Assembly (NCBI GenBank): GCA_030063045.1
Contig: JAQSEB010000164.1
Coordinates: 62,001-126,000, forward strand
Reading direction: 5' to 3'
Length of the DNA: 64,000 nucleotides
From: Pratylenchus scribneri
Taxonomy: Eukaryota; Nematoda; Chromadorea; Rhabditida; Pratylenchidae
The notes beneath the pieces are model-generated. The model was not told the DNA's origin, made no database searches, and saw nothing but the letters and a program-made list of their open reading frames with translations. Positions 52,618 to 63,555 of this stretch are shown here, one piece after another. Position 1 is the stretch's first letter, and each line of letters begins with the position of its first letter. The position numbers and the translations under genes are program-made.

Positions 52618-52793
52618 AATTTGCTGTAAAGAAGATTTGGATTCAAATGGCCAAATGATTTTGGAAAGTGAAACCAACTTGGTTGTAATCAGCATTTATG
52701 GCAATGTTCGTTTGAAATTTGATTATCATGCATATGATTTGCAAAATTACATTAATATAATTTAAGGAAACGGCGATTCTTTGTAATCCAGTA
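52618..52793 (+). pseudogene. Orphan last CUB exon of an astacin-type gene
   Basis: Acceptor TTTTAAAG, phase 2, as in gene G exon 8. Reads CCKEDLDSNGQMILESETNL then VVISIYGNVRLKFDYHAY, against gene G's CCPEDLKSKDQIYLESEINL. The donor GTGAGT of gene G is ATTTGC here, and the following SIR-exon start (from 52767) is cut by a hAT MITE. No other astacin exon is visible nearby. Confidence 0.72.
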
Positions 52794-53295
52794 CAGGGCT
52801 GGAACCGGAACTCAAAAAAAATCGGAACGGAATTTTCTTCGGAATCGGAATTTGAATTTTTTTCGGAATCGGAATCGGAACGGAACTGAAACACCGGAAT
52901 TCCGGCTTTCGGAACCGGAATTCGGAATTTTTCAAAAAATTTTAAATCCATTAAAAATTCAATAAAAAATTCTTAAAATAAAAAAAAAGTAAAATTTTTA
53001 TCCAAAAAATTATATTCAATGTTATAATGATAAAAATGAGGCAAAAATGTTTAGATTTTTTCTTAAATTTATAATAAATTAATCAGAATAAAAATAGTAT
53101 AAGAAAAAAAAGAAAAATGAAGGTAAACAAGGAATTCGTTTCAATAAATAATCCAAATTTTTGATTGAAATTAGCAAAGGGTACCCCCTTTGCTTTTTTC
53201 GGAATTTTTCGGAATTCGATTACTTTTCGGAATCGGAACGGAACTCAAACACCGGAATTCCGGCTTTCGGAATCGGAATTCCGGTTCCAGCCCTG
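52794..53295. mobile_element. hAT-type MITE, 502 bp
   Basis: Ends CAGGGCTGGAACCGGAA / TTCCGGTTCCAGCCCTG; duplication ATCCAGTA (52786-52793, 53296-53303). Ends are built from GGAATCGGAA and GGAATTCCGG repeats like those of the relic at 39615. Confidence 0.93.
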
Positions 53296-53303
53296 ATCCA
53301 GTA

Positions 53304-54027
53304 TAAGATGGATGGAGATTACTTTATTTTCGAATTTTGACCGGTTCAGGGTTCTTATAAATCGGTTGTATTTGGATTGGATTTAGGTGGCTCAATCCAG
53401 GAAAAAGAGTCTGATATATAACAATATTAGAGAAATTCTAAAGCGCGATAGTGTTCCTCTTACAAAAAGCATTTATAATTTTCTCATATAATTCCTTCCG
53501 ATCATATTACAAAATTTCCTCAAATTTTAACCAGCGAGCTTGCCTAATCATTAATGGCTATCCAATCTTTATGTTCAGTTATATGTATATCCAATTTTTT
53601 GTAAAAATTAAATCAAATTGTATATTTTTCGAAAATATTGCAAATGTTTTTCTCTTTAATAACATTTTTGAAAAATTCATTGGAGAATGGAATATTGTCT
53701 TAGAAATTTTTTCAAAGAACTAGCGAAATTGTGAAAAAAATATTTTTTGAGGAAATAATAGTATTCCTATTTTATGATACTAACAAGATAGTATCACATA
53801 TCACTTAATTATGATACCAAAATTTCAAAAATAATATGATAATGATATGATTGTCAAAATGTTATCATTTAAAATGATATCATTATCAAACAATTTGATC
53901 ACTATCATGAAAACATTGGCAATGAAACCTATTTTCAACTTTCAGAAAGTTTTATTTTTCATCATCTTCATAGATTAAAAATAACATATGGATAGGAAAT
54001 TCATTTCACATTTAATTCTTCATAAAA
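53304..54027. other. Gene-free stretch
   Basis: AT-rich; ATGATA/TATCAT motifs recur at 53750-53930. The 90-codon ORF at 53451 has no recognisable content. Confidence 0.35.
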
Positions 54028-55107
54028 TTAATTTTTGTGATTATGTCTTTCTATAACATCAATGAAACCATCCAGAACATAGGCCCGGCCAGAACAATAT
54101 TTTTCCTTATATCTGTTTAAAATATTTGAAATAGTTTATTTAAAATTCATCCTTATTCACTCTTGACTAAAGTGAAGTAGTTAGACAGTCAGAGAATTGG
54201 TAATCTCTAGGGAAAGGATTTATATTGATATAGAATTTCTAGCTATAAAATATTGACATAAAACTGGTAAAATATTTATATAAATTGGAAATTAAAGACG
54301 AAATATCGATGAAAATTTTTTAATAAAACATTAATTTTTTATCAAAAATTTACAAAAAAATTTCGTTACACTTCCTTATAAATTATTCACATTTCAAAGT
54401 TTTTTGTGAGAAATATTTTAAAAGAAATGCAATTTTTATAAAAATCAATAAATTTTTTAAAAATTTGTCAAAATCAAAATTCTTTCAAAAAAAATCAACT
54501 TTCTTCTTTAATTTTTTTCAAAAATTTTCTAAATTTCAATATATTTTGAAATTTTTTTCAAAAAATTTTCAATTTTTTTCTCGAAATTATAAAATTTAAT
54601 AAAAATTTTTCCAAAATCTACAAAATATTGAAGAATATTAACATAAAAGTTCTAGAAAATTAATTAAAACATCGATAAAAACAGATTTTTACATTGATTT
54701 CAAGCTATTAAAAGTTCGCAAACAAAATATTCATATCAATAAAAATCCGTTTCCTAGTAGTAATCTCTTAATAGAGTAATTTGTAAAATAAAATAAAATA
54801 ATCTGAATATTATTTAATAATTCATCATTTAGAAATTTTTGTAAAAAAAAGAACTTATTTTGTATAATTTTTACATATTTAAAATATCTAAGAAAATCTC
54901 ACAATTATTATTACAAAATTTTAAAAATAAGTCGCGATCTTACTTTGTAGAATCGTTGTAGATGCATTTGTTAAACCGCTTGCTTTTTTTACCACTGATT
55001 ATCTGCTGATAATAAGTGTAGCCATCATGTGTAATTGGTTTGCCTTGTTCTGCTTGTGATTTATTTTTTGCTGAAAGTTCGTCCCATCCATTTTGACCAG
55101 CATATCC
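54028..55107 (-). CDS. Gene E: split FLYWCH finger (3' end of a gene cut by a fold-back element)
   Basis: Minus exons 55107-54944 (QNGWDELSAKNKSQAEQ, ITHDGYTYYQQI, KRFNKCIYND) and 54112-54028 (KYCSGRAYVLDGFIDVIE, RHNHKN stop). Joined in phase 2 (AA|GTAAGA ... AAACAG|A). Same two-exon finger as the ends of genes C and D. Upstream, on its strand, a 1.5-kb fold-back element starts within 20 bp, so the 5' exons are missing or beyond it. Confidence 0.62.
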
Positions 55108-55123
55108 CTCCAATGGAAGTCAT

Positions 55124-56606
55124 TTAATTTGGCAAAAAAAATACTGAATTTGGCGAAAAATATACTTAATTTGGCGAAAAGTTAATTTATACTTAATTTG
55201 GCGAAAAAAACACTGAATTTGGCGAAAAATATACTTAATTTGGCGAAAACAATAAAAAATATAATCGCTCGTTATAATCAATGCAAAATGGTTTAAAATG
55301 AACAAAAATTGGTTTAATAAATTAAAAATTGATGGAATAAAATATTTTTGAGGGTGCGCGGGATATATCCGGATATAGGGGACTAAGCTGGATATGCGGG
55401 GATTAAGCCGGATTAAGCCCCGGAATGGACGGGAAATGGTCCAAAGGGCCAGTGGAAGGTCGGGTATTGCCTGAGAGTGGGCGGGATATAACCGGATATT
55501 GGGGGATTAAGGAGGATATAAGGGGATTAAGGTGGATATAAGGGGATTAAGCCCCAGAATTGATGGGAAATGGTCCAAAGGGCCAGTGGAAGGTCGGGTA
55601 GTGCCTGAGAGTGCGCGGGATATAACCGGATATTGGGGGATTAAGGAGGATATAAGGGGATTAAGGTGGATATAAGGGGATTAAGCCCCAGAATTGATGG
55701 GAAATGGTCCAAAAGGCCAGTGGAAGGTCGGGTAGTGCCTGAGAGTGCGCGGGATATAACCGGATATTGGGGGATTAAGGAGGATAGTGGGGATTAAGCC
55801 GGATTAAGCACCGAAATAGATGTAGTATTAGGCTCAAATTCCTATACCGAGCCGCTGACGGCTCTTGATTGGTCATTCTGGCCCTAACCCTAACCCTAGC
55901 CCCTAAATAGGTTTAATCCGGCTTAATCCCCATTATCCACGTTAATCCCCCTATATCCTGCTATATCCCGCGTGCTCCGAACTCCTAAATCCCTAGCCCC
56001 TAGATCCCATGCCGCCCCTAACCATAACCCTAATCCCTAGCCCCTAGCTAAGCTTAATCCGGCTTAATCCCCTTAATCCACGTATATCCTCATATATCCG
56101 GGGCTTAATCCCGCGCCGACTACAGGCCTCTGTTACACTTCCCCGACGTTCCAGTGGCCTTCCTTCCGGGCCATTTCCCATAGATTTAAGGGCTTAATCC
56201 AGCTTAATCCCCTTATATCCACCTTAATCCCTCTATATCCGGCTTAATCCCGCGCACTATTAAGGCCTTCGACACCTTTCTCTGACCTTCCTGTGGCCTT
56301 CCGGACCATTTCCCGTCCATTCCGGGGCTTAATCCGGCTTAATCCCCGCATATCCAGCTTAATCCCCTATATCCGGATATATCCCGCGCACCCTCAAAAA
56401 TATTTTATTCCATCAATTTTTAATTTATTAAACCAATTTTTTTTCATTTTAAACCGGTTTGCATTGATTATAACGAGCGATTATATTTTTTATTGTTTTC
56501 GCCAAAATAAGTATATTTTTCGCCAAATTCAGTATTTTTTTCGCCAAAATAAGTATATATTCACTTTTCGCCAAATTAAATATTTTTTTCGCCAAATTCA
56601 ATCTCA
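55124..56606. mobile_element. 1.5-kb fold-back element
   Basis: Terminal arms of about 300 bp: repeated AATTTGGCGAAAAATATACTT, then AATATAATCGCTCGTTATAA and GGGTGCGCGGGATATATCC, all mirrored at 56380-56600. The interior is a second inverted series of TTAATCC/GGATTAA motifs. No ORF of interest; target duplication not resolved. Confidence 0.85.
55431..55835. repeat. 134-bp tandem repeat inside the fold-back element
   Basis: GGGAAATGGTCCAAAGGGCC recurs at 55431, 55565 and 55699. Each unit contains several GGATATAAGGGGATTAA sub-repeats. Confidence 0.85.
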
Positions 56607-56678
56607 TTCCGTATTTACATCCGATCGATTATAATGAAGCTAATGTCAGATCTATATTTGAATTTATCTCATCGAGAT

Positions 56679-56837
56679 CAGGGATGGCTTCGACGAAGTT
56701 CGATTTTTTCTGATTCAATGTCGATTTTCGGTCATTTTTGTCATCGAAAATTTTGTTTTTATTATTCGAAAATTTTTTTTCAACCGAAATTTCGTTTTTT
56801 GGATTTTGAAAAATTTTATTGAGACATCGAAGCCCTG
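56679..56837. mobile_element. hAT-type MITE, 159 bp
   Basis: Ends CAGGGATGGCTTCGA / TCGAAGCCCTG; flanks ATCGAGAT and ATCAAGAT (one mismatch). Interior rich in TCGAAAATTTT and TTTCG motifs. Confidence 0.75.
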
Positions 56838-57084
56838 ATCAAGATTTGTTCTGCTGATATTTCATATCAAAATATAAAAATAAAATTTATTTTATACTGA
56901 TGTGATGAAACAACGACTATAAAAATACAATAATATTAAAACGCTATAAAATGAAATTAAAAAATGAAACATTCTTTTGATAATTCTAGAAAAAACTATA
57001 AAAATATAAAATTGAAAAAATTTTTGGTTGAAGTATAATTTTTTCTCTTTAAAATTGTCTTAAATGGATGTAAATGTTTATGAT

Positions 57085-57249
57085 GTAAGTATAAAACTAT
57101 AAATATATAAAATAACCCATTGAAAAAGCTATAAATAAAATGGAGAAATAATAAATTTGGTACCATTAAATTCGTCCGCCTTTCTCATTTAAAATAAATC
57201 CACAATTAAATTTTTTATTTTCGTATAAATTTACCTAAAAATTAAAATA
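57085..57249 (+). promoter_or_regulatory. Gene G promoter, shared with gene C
   Basis: TAAAACTATAAATATATAAA, CCATTGAAAAAGCTATAAA and TACCATTAAATTCGTCCG align with the gene C upstream region at about the same distance from the ATG. Confidence 0.65.
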
Positions 57250-60200
57250 ATGACAAAAAATAAAACCAACTACATCGCTTTAATATGTATTTATCTGGCA
57301 ATGTGGGCATTTGCTATGGATCCCACCAATGATGGATTCCAAAAAAGGATTCAGAAAATGTCAATTGGAGAACAGGATCAAATTAAAGATGAAAATCATG
57401 CATCAATTAGAAGCCAAATCCAAATTTCTAATGAAATTGAATCAGAGAAAAGTTTCAATAATTGGCTGGGTGAAAAAGAAGAACAACTTATGGCGGATGT
57501 GGCACTTGGTAAGGAATGAGAGAGAATTGGAAGGTTAAAATTTTTGATGAAAACAAAATTCAGATCTGTTTTTTAAATTAAATTATAATATTTCATTTTT
57601 GTTATTTGAGCGAATCAATTCAAGCTTCAATTTTTTTCGCGATTTTTATACAGTTTTTATTTTTGAAAATTTTAAATAACAATTCATCAACATTTAGGAT
57701 AAAATAGAATATATAATACGGATGAAATTTATAAATTAATAAGCGCGATAAAATTTATTAGATATTTTTATGTTCTCTAGTCCTTTCCGAGTCGACCGAG
57801 GCTTTTGTTTAAAAAAGATTAAATAAAAAAAATATTCCATGTTTTACATTTCTAAAAGATCAACAATTGCATCCTATTCGACAAAAGAGACAAGTGATTT
57901 GTGCTTACGCTGAACGATGGCCTCGAATCATTGATTATGAAATAAATTTTCGTGAGTTTATAATTTGATTTAAATATTAAATATTTAGACGATTATTTTA
58001 ACAAAAAAATATCAAAAATATTAATACAATAAAAAATTATGGATGGGTGTATTTTTCTTTTAAAATTTTATTTTGTTAATTAATTTTGCATCTTTTTAAA
58101 TTAAAAAAAATATAAAATTTAATAATTTTTATTATTAAAATTACGTAGCTGAACGAAAAAGCGACATTCTGAGAGCAATAAGACAATGGGAGGACTATAG
58201 TTGCTTGACCTTTCGTGAAAATGCAAGTGCCAAACCGCGATTACGCTTTTCAGTGGGTGATCGAAACCTATCTGAAATTGGCATGAAGCCAGGAGATGAC
58301 GGCTACCCTGAAGTGAAATTTTATTATGATGCTACGGTAATAAATAAATATTTCATTAAGCCAAAATAAAAATTCAAGAATTTTCCTTCACATTGGGAGA
58401 GGAAATTCGTAAAAACTTTTACTACCAGTTTCAATTAATAAACCAATGTAAAAATTGAATTTACTGGAAATACCATAGTTCTAGTTTAAAAAGTGAAATA
58501 TTGTTTATTATAAATCGATTGATTTCGTCGACATTGTTTGATAATAATTTGATAATTTTTTTATAAGTTTCAAACCAAGAATAGAAAATTGATTAATGGT
58601 TTAGTACCCTTAATTTTTGTTCATATGTTGACAAATTATCGATTGGGTATGGTTTATAGGGCAAATCACTAAACCGTTATAAACCATTAAATTTTTTTCG
58701 CCAATTTAAATGGTTTTCTCATTATTAATTTTTAATTTTATAAATGCAAATTTTTTAAAGATGACTACAATCACGCATGAATTAGGGCATGCTCTCGGCT
58801 TTGAACATACACACCAAAGGAAAGACCGGGATGAATATTTGATTATGTTTGAAAGTAATATTCGTGAAGAATGGAAAAGCGAATTTGAAATATTGCATTG
58901 TACTCGAAACCTTGATGTACCATATGATCCGGCTTCAATTATGGGCTATCGTGGACAGTAAGTCTTCATAATTTATATATTATTATGGACTATTTTGAAA
59001 TTGTGCATTTCCGTAATTGAACAGTGTTTTTTTTTGCTGAGAATTTTTAGAATTTCGTTTTCTAAATAATCCGAAATTTGTAAATAGCATTCAATTCCTA
59101 GTCAATGAAATTGCAATCTCTGAACAGAGTTTGAACTTGTTTTTAAAAATTTCCAAAACCTTAATACCATTGTGAAATTGAAATTTTATAGTGTAAATGT
59201 AAATCTATGATAGTCAGTTAACAGGGGGGGGGGGGGCAAACATTTATCAGGGGGGGCAAGAATTTAAGAGGGGGGGCACCCAAAAATTTATTATTCTGCC
59301 TCCCCCGTTACTTAGAGGACTGAAAATCAGTACGGGAGGGAATTCTAAACCCTAAAAGTTTAACCTATCCCTACCCTAAACCTAATCCTACCCTACCCCT
59401 AAAACCCATCCGGCCCTAGCTAAACCTAATCCTACCCTTTAAGCTCATTAGGGATCTTCACAAACCTTATTTAAGGTTTAGGGTAGGGTTAGGGTCAGAT
59501 AGGGTAGGGCCGGATGGGATTTAGGGGTAGGGTAAGGGTAAATTAGGGGTAGGTAAGATTTAGGGATAGGGTAGATAAAATTCGGTTTAGGGTAGTTTCT
59601 CTATTGTCTAAAGGTCCTTAGTATACCGGGGGAGGCAGAATAATAAATTTTTGGGTGCCCCCCCCCTCTTAAATTCTTGCCCCCCCTTTTAACTGTTTGC
59701 CCCCCCTGTTAACTGACTAGTACCACAATTGTAAATTGGAATTTCAAAATTGCCATACTAATAAGGGCCTTTAGTAGCTACGAATATATCTGACCACAAT
59801 TAAATTATATTTAAATGAATAAAATTTATTTTTTAAAAATTTTTATGCTGAGAAATATTACTAGATTTAACAAATAATATAGATTCATTTGCAACTATCA
59901 AAATAAAAAATATAATTCCTTATTTTCGAACTTCACTGGTTAAAGAATAGTTATTATTTTATTAAAAGAAACTTGAATATTTTTTATTTAATATTTCAAC
60001 ATCAATGTTGGGGAAAAATTTTGTAGATAATTTAGATATTTCATAGATTTTTATATATTAAATAAAATGATAATAGAAAGGATAAAAAAGAATAGATTCA
60101 GGGATGCCATCTCCAAAACCCAAAAACTCGGCATTCGGGTCAAAAAATTCGGAAAAACCTCGGAAAAAATTTTCAAAAACTCGGCAAAAAACTCGAAATT

Positions 60201-63200
60201 TAAAAATCGTGTTTAAATGCAATATAAAAGCTTTAAAAATATTTATACTTTATATTTCTCTTGTGATTTAACTTGTTTGAGCAATTGGGGTTGCGAAATA
60301 AAGATAACAAAAGCTTAAAAAAATTCCTGGAAGGAGGAAAATTAATTAAAAATTGCCATTTATGGAAGAATGTTGGCCAAAAATTACATTGAATTAGACC
60401 GAAAAATGGCCAAGAGTGAAAAATTGCCGCGTAGCGAAAAATTAGATTGAAAAATTGCCGCGCAGCGAAAAATTAGACTGAAAAATTGCCGCGCAGAGAA
60501 AAATTAGACTGAAAAATTGCCGCGCAGTGAAAAATTTGGCTAAAATTGAAAAAATCGGCAAAAACTAGGCAAAATATGAAAAACTTGGCAAAAACTCGGC
60601 ATTGATAAAACCCGGCAAAAACTCGGCAGGGTAATCAAAAACTCGGCACATGCCGAGTTTCCCCGGTATTATGGCATTCCTGAATAGATTATCGGATTGG
60701 CAATTGTCGAAAAATAAACGTGATAATAAAAGATTAAGTGGGTGTTGGATACTTTTCACGATTAATTAAATAATTAAAAATTAATCCTTTACTAATCTCA
60801 TTAAATTATGCAGCGTGGGTATGGATCCAGTTAAAGTGATGGTTACCAAAGATGAAAGATACAAACGGGCGCTTGGCCAAAGCATGCATCCAACTTTCTG
60901 TGACCTTCTATTATTGAACATTTTCTATGGATGTAAAGGTACAATTTATAATTTTTTTTAGAAATACAGCATTTATATTAATCCTTTTATAATATTTGAT
61001 CTATTGGATATTATTTTTTAAAAATGCAGTAAAATATTTTTCAGATGTTTGCGAAAAATTCAAAACAAAATGCCATTTGGGTGGTGGATTCCCGAATCCA
61101 AAAGATTGCACAAAATGTATTTGTCCCTCCGGATTTGGCGGAAATTCATGCATGGAACCAACTGGCACTTGTGGACGTATACTAGAGGTAAATTATGTAG
61201 CGGAAAATGTGATAATAATGATAGATATTAATATTTACTGGCAATTTAAATATCAAAAAACAACAACTTTATAGCCAATATAATTTATTTTTAATTCTGA
61301 TCCTCTAGTCATCATGATAATTTAATTTAGAACCAATTTTATTCGGAAAATCTTATCTAAGTACTAATTAGATATCATCAAATTAGACCAATATGATAAA
61401 GTTAAATCAATTATGAGTAAAATTACATATGGTCAAAGTTTGTTTACATCAATGAGTAGACGTGTTAAAAATGAAATTTTAGTTTGAACATCAATTCAAA
61501 AACAAATCAAATATACAAAATAATTAATACAAAGGGTCTATTATAATTTCATCATATATGCTTTTTGAGTGTATTCTGCGAATTATTTTTTGAAATTCAT
61601 TGCAACATTAAATCAAAATATTAATTTTAGAATTTGAAAAAATATTTCTTTAATTTTCATATATGCATTTTTTAGGCTACCGAAAATCCAAAGATATTTG
61701 CGGAAACAGTTGGAAGCTTTGAAAATTATCCTCATGCGCAAAATCTACGTCGAAAACGACATGTAGGAATTTGGCAAGGTGGAAATGCTGAATGCCACTG
61801 GCATATCCGTGCCCCGCCCAGTCACAGAATAAAATTGAGGATACTTTTATTGACGGCAATCGATCATGAAAGCTGTGATTATGGTTTTGCTGAGGTGAAA
61901 ATCAGAAAAGAGATGCGTCCAGCTGGAATCCGGTAAGTATTAAAAATAACAAATCAAAATAAATTCTTTTTTTTTTTTTAAAATTACTGTAAATAAATTT
62001 TTAATATACTAAAGATAAAAGTTCTGAAAAAGATCAATAATTTTTTTTTTTGATTTTGTGTGATATGTTTTAATACATAAATAAAAAGACAAAGTTAAAA
62101 AAATACAAAATGAATTTAAAAAAAACACTATATATTTTCAAAAAAAGTTTTTAAAAGCAAATCACAAAATATTGAACAAAATCAAAATATTTGGAAAATA
62201 TACAATTTTATAGCAACAAACTTGGATTTTTGGTCATTCCAGACCAAGGGGACAAATAATCACGACACCGTTTCGATTCATCAGCCATAAGCGTTTGGCT
62301 CATTATTTCGCCGAGTATCTCTGATGGTATCGATATCAGCACCTTTGGGCTCTCTGGCCTTAGAATTCATACTTGGAATCGAAATGGGATTGAGCTGATC
62401 ATCATCACTCTTCTCTCATCATTCTAGATGTCCCGTGTCCTATTCCACGTTCATCGTTCTCTGATTAGCCTTGTTGATGGATCATATATACTCAGTTTTC
62501 ACGTACTATGGCCCTTTCTCCGGTTTCCTTTTGTCGATGGATCGTAATTTTTCTGGCTTGAAAGATTGTCACAACTCACCTCTCACCAGCATTTAGAATT
62601 TGATGCATCTTCATCTACTCTTTATTCGCTCACATGCTATGCTGATGGTTAGGAAAAGGGGGAAATTTCTCTTCGATCTTGACCAAAGCCATCTTCCTTC
62701 TCTTTTGCTCTGCCCATCATGTGGCAGTGATTTTGTTTGGGATAGCCGACTCTAACCATACTTCCTACCTATACTTTTAAGTTTTCATCGATTGACGCTT
62801 TTGATTTGTTTATTTGTTTGCTTAATTTGCTCGTCAATCGACGTCATTCTACTCCGGCGTTTGGTTCAATTGGAAATTGGAAGTTAATTTGAAATAAAGA
62901 ATGGCAATATTGGAAGTTTGGGAAATAAGCAGGTTCTGGGATACATCTCGCATACTTTACAATATTTTTGTAAAAAAGATATCTAATATTTTAAATTAAA
63001 ACAAAATTTTAATTAGCCATTGCTTAATTTATGAATTATCTATATTTGATTCATTTAGGAATTGTCCTGGCATCATTTTAATCATTTTTTTTAAGATATT
63101 GCTGCCCAGAAGATTTGAAATCAAAAGATCAAATATACTTGGAAAGTGAAATCAACCTTGTTGTAGTCAGCTTATATGGCAATATTCATTTTGAATTTGA

Positions 63201-63555
63201 ATATCATACATATGGTGAGTATAAATTACATTTAAAAATAAGATAAAAAATTTAAGAAAACCGAGATTCTTTGTCCTCCATAATAAGATGGTCCGAAGCT
63301 GTACCAAAGTCAATTCGACCATCGCATAGTGGATCGATTCGAACACAGGAAAAATCAGAGTCAAATCCATCACAACAAGAAGGATCAATTCGATCAAAAG
63401 GGAAATCAATTCAATCAAAACATGAAAAATCAATTCGACCAAAGAAAAAATCAGAATCAAGTAAATCAAAACATGAAGAATCAATTAGATCAAAGGAAAA
63501 AACAAAGTCAATACGATCAAGCCAGGGAGAAACAAAATCTATCAGACAACTGTAG
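57250..63555 (+). CDS. Gene G: secreted astacin metalloprotease (astacin-EGF-CUB) with SIR-repeat tail
   Basis: Nine exons, all phases consistent, 560 codons: 57250-57508, 57859-57951, 58149-58336, 58761-58957, 60814-60938, 61045-61187, 61676-61932, 63096-63214, 63257-63555. Order: signal peptide (NYIALICIYLAMWAFA) and pro-part with ASIRSQ; furin-like site RQKR before VICAYAERWPRIIDYEIN; astacin zinc site HELGHALGFEHTHQR; Met-turn SIMGY (Gly for the usual His, Tyr kept); EGF-like domain (CTKCICPSGFGG); CUB domain (AECHWHIRAP, CDYGFAEV, INLVVVSLYG). The tail has 7 SIR motifs (KSIRP, GSIRT, ...). The layout is that of nematode NAS proteins apart from the tail and the leader shared with gene C. 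Likely cleaves extracellular proteins. Confidence 0.85.
58761..58957 (+). CDS. Gene G exon 4: astacin zinc-binding core
   Basis: THELGHALGFEHTHQRKDRD holds the three His ligands and catalytic Glu; SIMGY gives the Met-turn. The usual 'GC..G.' Cys just before the zinc site is not in exon 3 or 4 as modelled. Confidence 0.85.
59213..59717. mobile_element. TA-flanked inverted-repeat element in gene G intron 4
   Basis: Ends GTCAGTTAACAGGGGGG / CCCCCCTGTTAACTGAC between TA dinucleotides, fitting a Tc1/mariner-type target. Arms of about 100 bp include AATAATAAATTTTTGGGTGC; the middle has TAGGGTAGGGTT-type runs in both orientations. Confidence 0.78.
60099..60682. mobile_element. hAT-type MITE, 584 bp, in gene G intron 4
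   Basis: Ends CAGGGATGCCAT / ATGGCATTCCTG; duplication AATAGATT (60091-60098, 60683-60690). Interior: four tandem GCCGCGCAGCGAAAAATTAG units at 60420-60535 and AACTCGGCA repeats. Confidence 0.93.
62230..62900. other. Less AT-rich block in gene G intron 7
   Basis: Within intron 61933-63095. More mixed base use than the surroundings, with TTGATGGATCATATAT and TCGATGGATCGTAATT near-repeats. No ORF over 60 codons and no clear terminal repeats. Probably an unrecognised insertion. Confidence 0.35.
63257..63555 (+). CDS. Gene G exon 9: SIR-repeat tail
   Basis: Acceptor ATTTAAG, phase 1. Begins ENRDSLSSIIRWSE, then KSIRPSHSGSIRTQEKSE, GSIRSKGKSIQ, KSIRPKKKSE, ESIRSKEK, KSIRSSQ, KSIRQL and stop. Lys/Ser-rich, strongly basic, disordered. 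Confidence 0.75.

Noticed and set aside
53451..53723. 90-codon ORF
   Set aside because: No Met at its first codon, no domain, AT-rich chance frame between mobile elements.
55900..56050. CCCTAACCCTAA-type runs as telomeric repeats (also 59340-59560)
   Set aside because: Irregular, short and inside fold-back elements; not a regular telomere array.
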